Assembly (NCBI RefSeq): GCF_004115155.1
Contig: NZ_RDSM01000007.1
Coordinates: 62,001-126,000, forward strand
Length of the DNA: 64,000 nucleotides
Direction: 5' to 3'
DNA from: Granulicella sibirica
GTDB taxonomy: Bacteria > Acidobacteriota > Terriglobia > Terriglobales > Acidobacteriaceae
How positions within the stretch are numbered: position 1 is the stretch's first letter; each line of letters starts with the position of its first letter. Made by a program: the position numbers and the translations under genes. This document shows, one piece after another, positions 17,475 to 26,106 of this stretch. The notes below the pieces were generated by a model that was not told where the DNA came from, made no database searches, and saw nothing but the letters and a program-made list of their open reading frames with translations.

Positions 17475-17621
17475 TTGCCGAAAGGTGAGGCGAAACGCCG
17501 TGGGTTCGGTATTCGTCTCACGGATGAGGACCTAAAAAACCTGACAGCCGCAGTGAAGGCGCGGAAGCAGACCGTAACCGAATTTATTCAAGGCACGCTG
17601 AGTGCCTCAATGGAGGCTTGA
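17475..17621 (+). CDS. Small ribbon-helix-helix-like protein (48 aa)
   Basis: TTG-started frame giving RGFGIRLTDEDLKNLTAAVK and 'KQTVTEFIQGTL', i.e. a basic strand followed by two helices as in CopG/MobC-type ribbon-helix-helix DNA-binding proteins. There is a stop just upstream at 17448, and the only in-frame start is TTG 17475. It could be an antitoxin or relaxosome accessory relic; no partner is seen. Too short to be certain. Confidence 0.4.
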   Translation: MPKGEAKRRGFGIRLTDEDLKNLTAAVKARKQTVTEFIQGTLSASMEA

Positions 17622-17739
17622 TACATGCAACCTTGCAGACATTCTCTGGCAGATGCGGCATTGTGGTTCAGCATGGGAGTTTTGACATCGCAGACCATTC
17701 GGAGGATATGGAAGACAATTACGAAGTCAAATTAGGACA

Positions 17740-18797
17740 CTACCGAAATTTGCTCCAGGTTTGCTCGCTGTTATCAAGACGGTTTGCATTTTGGACCTCG
17801 ATCATCCAACCTGGGTACTCGGGCGGCAGGGCGCTTACCTCATCTAGCAGGGCCGTTTCGCGCGGGGTAAGAAGTAGATCGGCCGCCGCGAGATTATCGC
17901 GTAGTTGCTCGATCCGTTTGGCACCCAAAATCACTGAGGTCACGGCTGGTTTGGCAAGAAGCCATGCCAGAGCCACTCGCGCCGAACTGCAGCCATGTGC
18001 TTCGGCAATGGGACCGAGCACATCAATGATGTTCCAGGCTCGCTCCTTGTGGACGATCGGGAAGTCGAAGCTGGAGCGCCGCGATTCGGCAGGCTTCTTC
18101 TGGGAACGTGTGTACTTGCCCGAGAGCAAACCGCCGGCAAGGGGACTCCACACCAACAGACCCAACCTTTCTGATTGCAACAGAGGAACGATCTCGCGCT
18201 CCAAGTCCCGTCCAGCTAGCGAGTAATAGGCCTGCACCGCATCAAACCGCGCTAGGTTCTTGCGCTCGGAAACTCCGAGCGAACGGCCTATTTTCCAGGC
18301 AGGCCAGTTCGAACATCCAATGTAGCGAACCTTTCCCTGTTGCACCAACGCGTCGAGCGCCGAGAGCGTCTCTTCGAGCGGCGTCACCTCATCGCTCGCG
18401 TGAATCTGATAGAGGTCGATATGATCGGTCTGGAGACGCCGGAGACTAGCTTCCACCCCGTCCATGATGTGGCCCCGCGACGCTCCTACGTCATTTGGAC
18501 CTTTGCCGACCCGCATGAACACCTTCGTGGCAATCACGACGTCCTGCCGACTGATCCCAAGGTTCTTAAATGCCTGTCCAAGCACTCTTTCGCTCTGGCC
18601 AAATGAGTACACATCTGCTGTGTCAAAGAAGTTGACCCGATTCTTAATGCCTCCATAACCAGGTCGTCTGCGCCAGTCTGATCAACAGAGCCGATGGTTC
18701 CGTAAATCCCTTCTCCATCCCCAAAGGTCATGGTTCCAAGACAAAGATTTGAGACCAGAAGGCCCGTATTGCCCAGCGTGTTATATCGAAGTGCCAC
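17740..18797 (-). pseudogene. Aldo/keto reductase, single-base frameshift
   Basis: The N-terminal frame (from 18797: LGNTGLLVSNLCLGTMTFG) and the C-terminal frame (from about 18640: FGQSERVLGQAF, 'VIATKVFMRVG', 'YIGCSNWPAWK', ending near 17740) join into a full ~350-residue aldo/keto reductase if one base is restored near 18648. There EAIKNRVNFFDTADVYSF would be read, containing the catalytic Asp/Tyr. As given, the enzyme is split in two. The TetR gene lies 23 bases upstream on the same strand. A sequencing error cannot be excluded, because everything else is intact. Confidence 0.85.
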
Positions 18798-18820
18798 GAT
18801 ACTCTCCTCTGTCGTTTGTG

Positions 18821-19453
18821 TTAGTGGATGCCTTCTGCTACGCCTACGCTGGGGCGAATGCCTCCGAAGATAGCTTCTGTCACTTGACTGGCATTCTCAC
18901 TGGTAAATGGGAGATGGCCAGTCAACAAGCGATACACCAGAGGCGCGTAAATCATGTCAATCACCAACTCGCAATCGAACCGTGGGTCGATCTCACCGCG
19001 GCCAACTCCACGACTCCATATGAGGCGCACGGCTGCGCGGCGCGGTTCAAGGAACCGCTCCTGATAGGTCTTCAGGAATGCCTCGTCGTCCTGGCATTCG
19101 GCAATGAAATGACGGAAGATGCGCCCCAGGGACGTTTCATAAAAGGCAATCGCCCCCCGCAGCTGATGCAGAAAATCATGTTGCGCCGATCCCGTATCAT
19201 CGGTCGGGATACTATCCTGCATCCGGTCGAGGAATGCGTCCAGCGCGACAAAGGCTTTGCTTGGCCACCATTTGTAAATAGTGGCCTTCCCTACCCCCGC
19301 TCGTTCGGAAATTCCTTCGATCGTCAAATTCCGCAAACCTTTTTCAGCGAGTAAATCGAGAGTAGCCTTCATAATCGCCACCTGGGAGGCGGAACTGCGC
19401 GGTCGACCATAAGCTCTTACGCATGAGGGCACGTCGTTTGGAGAAGCACTCAT
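18821..19453 (-). CDS. TetR/AcrR family regulator
   Basis: 210 residues. The HTH region LDLLAEKGLRNLTIEGISER followed by 'AGVGKATIYKWWPSK' is typical; the WW in the recognition helix end is seen in the TetR_C_16/AefR-like group. It is first in a two-gene unit with the aldo/keto reductase, and a near-perfect operator lies 10 bases upstream of its start, indicating autorepression and control of the reductase by an unknown ligand. Confidence 0.88.
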   Translation of the reverse strand: MSASPNDVPSCVRAYGRPRSSASQVAIMKATLDLLAEKGLRNLTIEGISERAGVGKATIYKWWPSKAFVALDAFLDRMQDSIPTDDTGSAQHDFLHQLRGAIAFYETSLGRIFRHFIAECQDDEAFLKTYQERFLEPRRAAVRLIWSRGVGRGEIDPRFDCELVIDMIYAPLVYRLLTGHLPFTSENASQVTEAIFGGIRPSVGVAEGIH

Positions 19454-19462
19454 GGCCCCAAT

Positions 19463-19481
19463 ACTACACGTATCGTATAGT
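19463..19481. promoter_or_regulatory. Palindromic TetR operator
   Basis: ACTACACG-TAT-CGTATAGT: 8-bp arms with one mismatch and a 3-base spacer, immediately upstream of the TetR start at 19453. This matches the size and alternating purine/pyrimidine style of TetR/AcrR operators. Confidence 0.6.
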
Positions 19482-19499
19482 AATCACAAATGCGCCATG

Positions 19500-19763
19500 C
19501 CAGGGCTCCCCAAAATGCCAAATAAGTGCGCCTGTCCTCGGTACTGCATTTCGGCATAGCGGAATTGATCTGCGTTCCGCCGTAGCCAGTCCTCGGGATT
19601 CCCAACGTGCTTTGAAACTCGAAAGGCTTAAGTTCAAGCTTTGCCAATGCCGCCACGAGAACGGTCTCCAGCTTCGCTAACGATGTCCTCGTCATAGCGA
19701 AACCCTTCAGGCACGGCAGACAGTGTCTGCCAATTCGGCGAATAATCCAGTTTGTGTTGCCAT
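19500..19763 (-). pseudogene. AlkB-type DNA dioxygenase N-terminal remnant
   Basis: After AGGGAGAAGCTC an ATG opens MATQTGLFAEL. Other minus frames continue PEGFRYDEDIVSE and VAALAKLELKPFEFQ, the usual opening of AlkB-like 2-oxoglutarate/Fe(II) demethylases ('LPEGFRY...L...LxLxPFxFxG'). At least two frameshifts are present, and the catalytic HxD...H core is absent. It begins 63 bases after the DUF763 gene on the same strand, so it was once the second gene of a repair operon. Confidence 0.65.
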
Positions 19764-19825
19764 GAGCTTCTCCCAGTGCCGCCGTTGTTTACCCGATCCC
19801 CTGGGGACGGAACGGAAACAATCGT

Positions 19826-21040
19826 TCAAAAGAGATTCAGTTGCGGCGTTTGCGCCGATCTCTTACGCAGTGCTTTGTCATCGAAGACCGTTCTGCCTCC
19901 AATCGATGCCGAAATTGCGCGCTCGTGCGCAATCGCCGCACCGAAATCGGCAATGGGTTCCCGCTCTGCTTCTACGTGACGAGTCAATCGATCCAAACGC
20001 CGAAAGCCTTCCAGCTTTTCGGTGTGCCCGAGACGAGCTGCATCGAGTGAGCGCCGCAGCACGGTAAGCGACTCGTCGTAAATCTTGAGTGGCACCGGAA
20101 AGGGGTGCCCGTCTTTGCCGCCGTGAGCGAAGGAGAAGCGCGCCGGATCGGAGAAACGACTAGGCGCTCCGTGAACGACTTCTGCGATCAGAGCTAGAGA
20201 CTGGAGCGTTCGGGGTCCGAGTCCTTCCACTAAGAGTACAGAGGCGAAGTCGCGTAGTTCCTGTTCATGTGCAACGGCCAGAACTGCTCCCAGGCGTTTC
20301 AAATCGAGGTCTTCCGCTCTAACGTCATGATGCGCGGGCATGACCAGCTTGCGAGCATCGTTTATTGCGGTCGTGATGGGACCTCTTGCAATGGTGAGCA
20401 ACGCATCTTGTGCTTTGCCCGCGCGGGCATCGACTAAATTAAGAATCTCACCCTTAGGCTCGCCCACGATGGCTGTATGGGGCTCAGAGACAAAGTCGCG
20501 CACCGTGGCCGAGTGCCAGTGATAGCGCCGCGCCAGATGGTTCTCGGGATTCATTCCTTGCTGTACGACCGCCCATTCGCCCGATTTTGTAATCGCGAAG
20601 GAGTGGAGGTACAGCTGAAAGCCATCGGCTACGGCGTTGTTGTCAACGCGCGCGGTAAGCCGGCTGGTGCGGGCCAGCGCATCTCCGTCCAGCCCATTCC
20701 TCAGCGAGAACGCACGCAGCTCGTCCGGTGTACGAACCGAATGCCGTCCGCGGCCACCGCAGAACATCAAGCCAAGATCCGAGAAACGCGGGTTCAACCC
20801 ACGCTTCAAGGCTCCCAGAACCGACGTCGTGATGCCGGAGGAGTGCCAGTCCATCCCCATTACCGCCCCATATGCCTGAAACCAAAAGGGATCACTCAAT
20901 CGCGTGAGGAACACAGAGTGTCCGTAGTTCAGGATCACCTGCTCGGCAATGGCAGTACCCAGTTCTGTCATCCGATTGGCCAGCCATGAAGGGACCCGCC
21001 CGCCGTGGAGTGGGAGATCGGCTGTGCCGGAGCGTTTCAT
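19826..21040 (-). CDS. DUF763 domain-containing protein
   Basis: 404 residues starting MKRSGTADLPLHGGRVPSWL, the hallmark opening of DUF763, a family of unknown function found in archaea and scattered bacteria, often near DNA repair genes. Later parts (e.g. 'EGLGPRTLQSLALIAEVVHG', a helix-hairpin-helix-like segment at about residue 285, and 'FAHGGKDGHPFPV') fit the family. No membrane segment. It is divergent from DNA polymerase IV and upstream of the alkB remnant, which supports a role in nucleic-acid repair or processing, unproven. Confidence 0.85.
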   Translation of the reverse strand: MKRSGTADLPLHGGRVPSWLANRMTELGTAIAEQVILNYGHSVFLTRLSDPFWFQAYGAVMGMDWHSSGITTSVLGALKRGLNPRFSDLGLMFCGGRGRHSVRTPDELRAFSLRNGLDGDALARTSRLTARVDNNAVADGFQLYLHSFAITKSGEWAVVQQGMNPENHLARRYHWHSATVRDFVSEPHTAIVGEPKGEILNLVDARAGKAQDALLTIARGPITTAINDARKLVMPAHHDVRAEDLDLKRLGAVLAVAHEQELRDFASVLLVEGLGPRTLQSLALIAEVVHGAPSRFSDPARFSFAHGGKDGHPFPVPLKIYDESLTVLRRSLDAARLGHTEKLEGFRRLDRLTRHVEAEREPIADFGAAIAHERAISASIGGRTVFDDKALRKRSAQTPQLNLF

Positions 21041-21144
21041 TGATTCTGATCACCTCATCTCCATATTCGCCCTTTATTCGCTTACAATCAACTTGTGGCA
21101 GATGTTTGTTCCGACCTCGATTTGACCTGAAAGGTTTCCAGGCT

Positions 21145-22296
21145 ATGGCAGCGGAAGAGATCTCAGCCGAACGACATCAATCGAATCAGCCCACGGTCCG
21201 CAAAATCATTCATGTTGACATGGACGCCTTTTACGCCTCCGTGGAACAGCGGGATAATCCGGAGCTTCGTGGGAAGCCCGTCGCGGTTGCATGGAAGGGC
21301 AAGCGATCCGTCGTTTGCGCAGCGTCCTATGAAGCCAGGAAATTCGGGTTACGTTCTGCGATGCCGGCAGTGACTGCGGAGCGGATGTGTCCACACGCCA
21401 TCTTCGTACCGCCAGACTTCACCCGATATAAAGCCGCTTCACAGGGCGCTCGCGAAATCTTTCAACGGCACACTGACCTGATCGAACCGTTATCGCTCGA
21501 CGAAGCCTATCTCGACGTCACGGAGAACAAGCTGGGGTTGCCAAGCGCGACGCGTGTCGCGAAGATGATTCGCGAACAGATCCGTGAGGAACTGAATCTC
21601 ACGGCGTCCGCGGGGGTGGCGCCAAACAAGTTTCTGGCAAAAATCGCATCGGATTGGAAAAAGCCGAATGGGCTCTTCGTCATTCAACCTCACGAGGCAC
21701 AAGGCTTCTTGCTGTCGCTACCAGTAGGTCGCATCCCCGGCGTTGGACAGGTGACCGAAACACGCATGAAAACAATCGGGATTGCGACGGTTGGCGATAT
21801 CGGCGCGATGGATATCTCCGCACTCAAACACCACTTCGGCCGGTACGGCCGTCGCCTACACGAACTCTCCCGCGGGATCGACCACAATCCTGTTGTGTCC
21901 AATCGGGCGAGCAAATCCATTTCGGCCGAGGACACGTTCGAGATCGATATCCCGCTGGCGGAGACTGAACCGCTAGTACGCAAACTTGCAGAAAAGGTCT
22001 GGGCCGCTTCACGCCAAAATGCCCGGATGGCGCGCACGGTAGTCCTCAAGCTGAAGACGAAGGAGTTCAACACGCTGACCCGGAGTCTCACCCCGCTCGT
22101 CATGCCGACTTCGCTTGCGGAGTTCACGGAGGTCGCCCTCTCGTTACGAGAACGAGTAGAACTCGGGTCAGGACAGCTTTTCCGTCTGGTTGGCGTCGGC
22201 TTGAGCAATTTACAAGAGGACCCAGAACCGACTTCGCTGCTCTTTGAAAGCAATGCGAGCGCCGAGGTTGAAGCCATTTTGGCATCCAACGACTAG
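21145..22296 (+). CDS. dinB: DNA polymerase IV (Y-family translesion polymerase)
   Basis: 383 residues. Conserved Y-family motifs are present: HVDMDAFYASVE (first metal Asp, about residues 23-34), the 'YEARKFGLRSAMP' fingers, PLSLDEAYLDV (catalytic Asp-Glu near 117), the palm/thumb 'GVAPNKFLAKIASDWKKPNG' and the helix-hairpin-helix 'GRIPGVGQVT', followed by a little-finger domain. Error-prone bypass synthesis past DNA lesions is the expected role. The start at 21145 gives the normal length; the track upstream to 20986 is intergenic. It forms a codirectional run with the lysine-rich ORF (5 bases downstream) and exonuclease III, divergent from DUF763. Confidence 0.93.
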   Translation: MAAEEISAERHQSNQPTVRKIIHVDMDAFYASVEQRDNPELRGKPVAVAWKGKRSVVCAASYEARKFGLRSAMPAVTAERMCPHAIFVPPDFTRYKAASQGAREIFQRHTDLIEPLSLDEAYLDVTENKLGLPSATRVAKMIREQIREELNLTASAGVAPNKFLAKIASDWKKPNGLFVIQPHEAQGFLLSLPVGRIPGVGQVTETRMKTIGIATVGDIGAMDISALKHHFGRYGRRLHELSRGIDHNPVVSNRASKSISAEDTFEIDIPLAETEPLVRKLAEKVWAASRQNARMARTVVLKLKTKEFNTLTRSLTPLVMPTSLAEFTEVALSLRERVELGSGQLFRLVGVGLSNLQEDPEPTSLLFESNASAEVEAILASND

Positions 22297-22301
22297 ATCA
22301 T

Positions 22302-22679
22302 ATGAACCGTAAGAAAACTACTTCCGCCCACCGCCAGCTTCGTGCTTCTTCAATTAAATTATCTAACGCCTATCACCATTTGGACGCCTTGCTTCACACG
22401 ATGCGGTGTATCTCGCAGTATGAGGACATCCTGTGCGAACTCTCCCACGAAGCAAAGCGGGCAGGTGACCTGTCTCCGGCGATAAGCGAAGAGCTTCGCG
22501 GCATACTTGAAAAGATCCCGGTCCATGAATATGTGCTGGATCTCGAAGCCGTGAAGGGCGCCTTCGTCAAACCGAATAAGTCGAGAAGAGTCGGCTCGAG
22601 AAAGCCTGCTAAGTCTGCACCGGTTCGCAAGAGCCCCACTCCTGCCAAAAAGAAGTCCGGGAGGGCGTCATCGAGATAG
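22302..22679 (+). CDS. Small protein with lysine-rich histone H1-like tail
   Basis: 125 residues. The N-terminal ~85 form helices ('YHHLDALLHTMRCISQYEDIL'), and the last ~35 are Lys/Pro/Ala/Ser-rich like H1-type tails (KPAKSAPVRKSPTPAKKKS), suggesting DNA binding. It lies 5 bases after dinB. Its 3' end overlaps the exonuclease III frame, which has no normal start codon. A run C AAA AAG A at 22646-22653 is a potential -1 slippery site that would fuse this protein to the nuclease. No family is recognised. Confidence 0.65.
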   Translation: MNRKKTTSAHRQLRASSIKLSNAYHHLDALLHTMRCISQYEDILCELSHEAKRAGDLSPAISEELRGILEKIPVHEYVLDLEAVKGAFVKPNKSRRVGSRKPAKSAPVRKSPTPAKKKSGRASSR

Positions 22680-23434
22680 CAAGCTGGAATGTCAACTCGA
22701 TTCGCGCGCGTGCGGAACATGTCAAAACGTGGTTGGAGGCAAAGAAGCCGGACGTTCTTCTTCTTCAGGAGCTGAAAGGAACCGAGTTTCCTTCCGCCTG
22801 GTTCAAAGAGCAGGGATACGACTCGGTCTCCGTGACACAGAAGAGCTACAACGGCGTCGCGATCCTGTCTCGCAGCCCGATCGAGGTCGCCAGCACAACG
22901 CTGCTCGGTGACGAAGCAGACGGTCACGCCCGCTTTCTCGAAGTAGTGATTGCGAACATTCGCGTCGTCAACATCTACCTGCCGAACGGAAATCCAGTGG
23001 GTACGGCAAAGTTCGATTACAAGCTGTCCTGGATGGATCGTCTTAGGCAACAGATGAAACTTTGGTTGAAGAGCGATGTGCCGACCGTGATTGGCGGCGA
23101 CTTCAATGTCATTCCGGAGGACATCGACTGCCACAAACCCGCATCGTGGATTCACGATGCACTCTTTCAACCGGAACCGCGTGCCCGCTATCGAGAGATG
23201 CTCGAACTTGGCTATGTTGATGCGTTCCGGTCATTGCATCCGGGAATGGGCGGCCAGTTCACGTTCTGGGATTACTTCCGACAAGCCTTCGAACAAAACC
23301 GCGGCATCCGTATCGATCACTTCCTGCTCACTCCAAGTCCTGTTAAGAGGCTTGAATGCTGTGAGATCGATAAGGGACCTCGGGCGCTCGAGAAACCATC
23401 AGACCATACTCCGATCGTCTTGCGCCTGAAGTAG
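22670..23434 (+). CDS. xth: Exonuclease III / AP endonuclease (EEP family)
   Basis: About 255 residues. All catalytic motifs are visible: WNVNSIR (metal/phosphate Asn), LLLQELKG (Glu), GGDFNVIPEDID (Asp/Asn), RIDHFL (Asp) and SDHTPI (Asp-His). It cleaves DNA at abasic sites and degrades 3' ends during base-excision repair. Oddly, the frame has no ATG, GTG or TTG before WNVNSIR; the first is TTG at 22733, which would delete the essential Asn. Upstream the frame is open only to 22613. Translation may start at ATC 22670 behind GGGAGGG, or enter by -1 frameshifting from the preceding ORF, or the start was mutated. The start given is therefore provisional. Confidence 0.85.
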   Translation: MEIASWNVNSIRARAEHVKTWLEAKKPDVLLLQELKGTEFPSAWFKEQGYDSVSVTQKSYNGVAILSRSPIEVASTTLLGDEADGHARFLEVVIANIRVVNIYLPNGNPVGTAKFDYKLSWMDRLRQQMKLWLKSDVPTVIGGDFNVIPEDIDCHKPASWIHDALFQPEPRARYREMLELGYVDAFRSLHPGMGGQFTFWDYFRQAFEQNRGIRIDHFLLTPSPVKRLECCEIDKGPRALEKPSDHTPIVLRLK

Positions 23435-23647
23435 CCGTCTCATTCGTGTCTGAAGCGTACTGGAAGGCAATCGAAACTTCCATCCGAGTTGTTCGCCAGC
23501 CAGTGAGACGTTATCGCTATAACAACAGCTAACGCCCAGCCCAGGGCCCCCAAGGGTATACCATTATGGCGAAATGGCAGCCTATTATGTTCGCTTGGCG
23601 GTTGAGATAGCTTCGGATGGAGACAACCGGGTGTGACACAGCCACAG

Positions 23648-23980
23648 TTATCTCGAGAGATGAATAATGGCTGCAAATACTTCGCGCCATTTGGCACCGA
23701 TCTCTGCATGGACGTCCAATCCGTTTATGCCCGTGTCTTTCCACATTCTGCAGATCGTCGGGGAGTAGACGCTGATCTCGAACACGGTAAGGCTGTTCGT
23801 CCATTGTTCTGGACGCATTCGCTCGTATTCGTCGCGAAGTTCCCCTTGGATGGCTTGTGCAAGTTCGCGAAGCTCGGCCTCAGCTTCATCTGTTCGTGGA
23901 TTGCTTTCAATCCGATGGAGCAGATCGGTTCCGCGCATTCCGATGTGACGGAGTTTCTGGAGCACTTCGTGTCGTTTCAT
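23648..23980 (-). CDS. Hypothetical protein (110 aa)
   Basis: Acidic, helical protein starting MKRHEVLQKLRHIGMRG, with a charged stretch 'EAELRELAQAIQGELRDEYER' and a C-terminal half rich in aromatic residues. No signal, membrane segment or family is recognised. The frame extends upstream to a GTG at 24070, but neither start has a good ribosome site. It is convergent with exonuclease III. It may be real from its amino-acid composition, but evidence is limited. Confidence 0.45.
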   Translation of the reverse strand: MKRHEVLQKLRHIGMRGTDLLHRIESNPRTDEAEAELRELAQAIQGELRDEYERMRPEQWTNSLTVFEISVYSPTICRMWKDTGINGLDVHAEIGAKWREVFAAIIHLSR

Positions 23981-24288
23981 AAGGGAGATCGATGGATACC
24001 AAGGGTTAGGTCGAGTAAATCCAATCCTGAACTGAGGCTGACCTGCGCTGATGAGAATGTCGCCAAACACTGCATGGTAACGGAGGAGCCACGGCTAAAT
24101 CGTGATGCCATGACGGCATTTGCGAAGAGGAACTCCAAGACTCGTCCGTTGAATTTGATGCCTATCGTATCGAAGAGCGATCTTGGCGGGTGCTGACTAC
24201 AGATCTTACTAGTAAGGTGTAAAAAGTTAGAATCGCTGGACAGAGTTCGATCGGTGGCTTCGTCTACCCAGTAACGTAGATTGAAGAG

Positions 24289-24819
24289 ATGAACATCGAC
24301 GAGGCTTCGGCCCTCATTCGAACATCCCTCATTGAGTGGGACCGTCGTCAATCCTGGTGCGATCTTGGCTCGGGAAACGGGACCTTCACGCGAGCTTTGG
24401 CTCGGTTGCTTGCACCCGGTAGCACGATCTACGCGGTCGATTTCGACGGAAGCATCCTCGAGGAGATCCCCGACCGGCACAACGAAGTGGAGATTCGCAA
24501 GATCGTTGGAGATCTCGAGAGCCAAACCATTAGGTTACCTATCGTGGAAGGAGTGCTCATGGCCAACACGCTGCACTTCATCCGCGAGCAACAGTCGCTA
24601 CTGAGAAGACTTCTGACTGTGACTGATCTTTTCTTGGTTGTCGAGTACGAGCGGTCCAAATCGAGTCGATGGGGTCCGTATCCAGTTCGTTTCGAGAAGC
24701 TAACTCAACTCTTCAGCGAGGTCGGAATGGACCGCGTCGAAAGGCTGGCGACTCGGCCTTCCTTGTTCGGCGGCACGATGTACTCAGCTTTGGCACAGCG
24801 CTCCAAGACATCCTCCTGA
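24289..24819 (+). CDS. Class I SAM-dependent methyltransferase
   Basis: 176 residues of Rossmann-type methyltransferase: motif I CDLGSGNGTFTRALARLL, acidic post-motif IYAVDFDGS, and a 'GVLMANTLHFI' strand/loop. The small size matches UbiE/Methyltransf_25-type enzymes. The substrate is unknown. It stands alone in front of an IS91-family remnant; the last codons abut that element. Confidence 0.85.
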   Translation: MNIDEASALIRTSLIEWDRRQSWCDLGSGNGTFTRALARLLAPGSTIYAVDFDGSILEEIPDRHNEVEIRKIVGDLESQTIRLPIVEGVLMANTLHFIREQQSLLRRLLTVTDLFLVVEYERSKSSRWGPYPVRFEKLTQLFSEVGMDRVERLATRPSLFGGTMYSALAQRSKTSS

Positions 24820-24899
24820 TGGATCCTGGAAGGAGCGCCCGAGCGGCTGAGCCGTCCGCTCAGCGTTCACTTGGGTGCAACGCCAACAATCGTGGAAGT

Positions 24900-25679
24900 A
24901 CGGCAAAGACCAAGCTGGATCAGTGACGCGCTTCCGCCGTAAAGATGCGGAGGGTCAGAACCTCCAACATCATCCCCATGTTCACTGCGTGGTGCCGGGC
25001 GGTGGTCTCGCCCTCGACGGCTCCAGATGGGTTGCCACCTCATCTCGCTTCTTCCTGCCCGTACGAGTCCTCAGCCGCGTCTTCCGTGGCAAGTTCACGG
25101 CCGAACTCAAGCAGCTTCTGCTCCCAGGGCAAGCTCGAGTTCCACGGCTCGCTCAAGGACCTCGCATCGCCGGAACGATTCCATCGTTTCCTCAGGCAGC
25201 TCTTCTCCAAGGACTGGGTCGTCTACACCAAGCCGCCGTTCGGCGGAGCCGAACACGTTCTCCAGTACCTGGCCCGCTACACGCACCGCGTCGCCATCTC
25301 CAACCATCGCCTGGTCAGCTTCAAGGATGACTGCGTCACCTTCCGATGGAAGGATTACGCAGCTGGGAGCAAGCAGAAGATCATGACCGTTTCAGTTGAC
25401 GAGTTCCTGCGACGCTTCCTCATCCACGTCCTGCCTAAGGGCTTGGTTCGCATCCGCCACTTCGGACTCTTCGCCAACCGTAAACGGTCCGCATCGCTGC
25501 TGCGTTGCCGCTTCCTACTGAAGGTCGCTGCGCCGCCACCACAGCCTGCTCCAACAGCTCATATCAAGTGCCCGCTCTGCGCCGAGCCCATGCTCGTCAT
25601 CGAACGGATCACCATTCGTCAGCTTCTATCTGTGCCGTCCACCACTTCGCCGCCCACGCGTCGTTTCGATAGCTCCTGA
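24900..25679 (+). pseudogene. IS91-family (Y2) transposase remnant
   Basis: Two frames joined near 25125 give LQHHPHVHCVVPGGGLALDG, 'WVVYTKPPFGGAEHVLQYLA', 'RYTHRVAISNHRLVSF' and 'RFLIHVLPKGLVRIRHFG', the HUH/Y2 rolling-circle transposase core of IS91. The YLARY tyrosine pair (spacing 4) and the HPHVH metal site are present. A C-terminal zinc-ribbon-like CPLCAEPM follows. The N-terminal zinc-binding domain is lost, and one frameshift interrupts the gene, so it is dead. A long hairpin 270 bases downstream may be its terminus. Confidence 0.85.
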
Positions 25680-25946
25680 CCAGACATGAACGATAACGCC
25701 ATCAACCCGGTCGCCCCAAGCGGTGCTCTCGTACGCAACGCACCGTCGCGCATCCTCGTGTCGAAACAGCTCAAGAGCTACTCTGCGTTCACCTCCGAAC
25801 AGGCCCTTGCTGCGCTCACGCCCCACCGCTTCGGGTGCCCTACACCTCGCCGAGCCCTGGAAGAAATGACCTCCGAGCCGCAATCGCCCATTCAAATCCC
25901 ATAGGCCCTCACCGCATCCGCCGCGCCAACGCCTTCCTTCAAACGG

Positions 25947-26016
25947 CCCTATCAAAACTGCCCCGACGGACTGCGTTGCAGCTCCCGGCTTCGTGCACGG
26001 GGCAGCCCTGATAGGG
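25947..26016. repeat. Two-step inverted repeat (possible element terminus)
   Basis: Outer 8-bp arms CCTATCA-type (25947-25954 CCCTATCA with 26009-26016 TGATAGGG) and inner 8-bp arms CTGCCCCG (25958-25965) / CGGGGCAG (25998-26005), separated by a symmetric AAA/CCC internal loop. The result is a long imperfect hairpin with a 32-base loop. Position after the IS91-type remnant suits a replication-terminus hairpin; an attC-like or REP-like role is also possible. Confidence 0.55.
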
Positions 26017-26106
26017 TCCTAACGTTTCTCGGTACTCATCCTCCGCTCGTGGGAACTTCGAGTGGCCATGCTCCGTAATGCCTCTTAAGCGTGACAGGAG
26101 GCGAGG

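Noticed and set aside
21060..21144. LexA box upstream of DNA polymerase IV
   Set aside because: GTTC-like pieces occur, but no palindrome matching a known LexA site is present.
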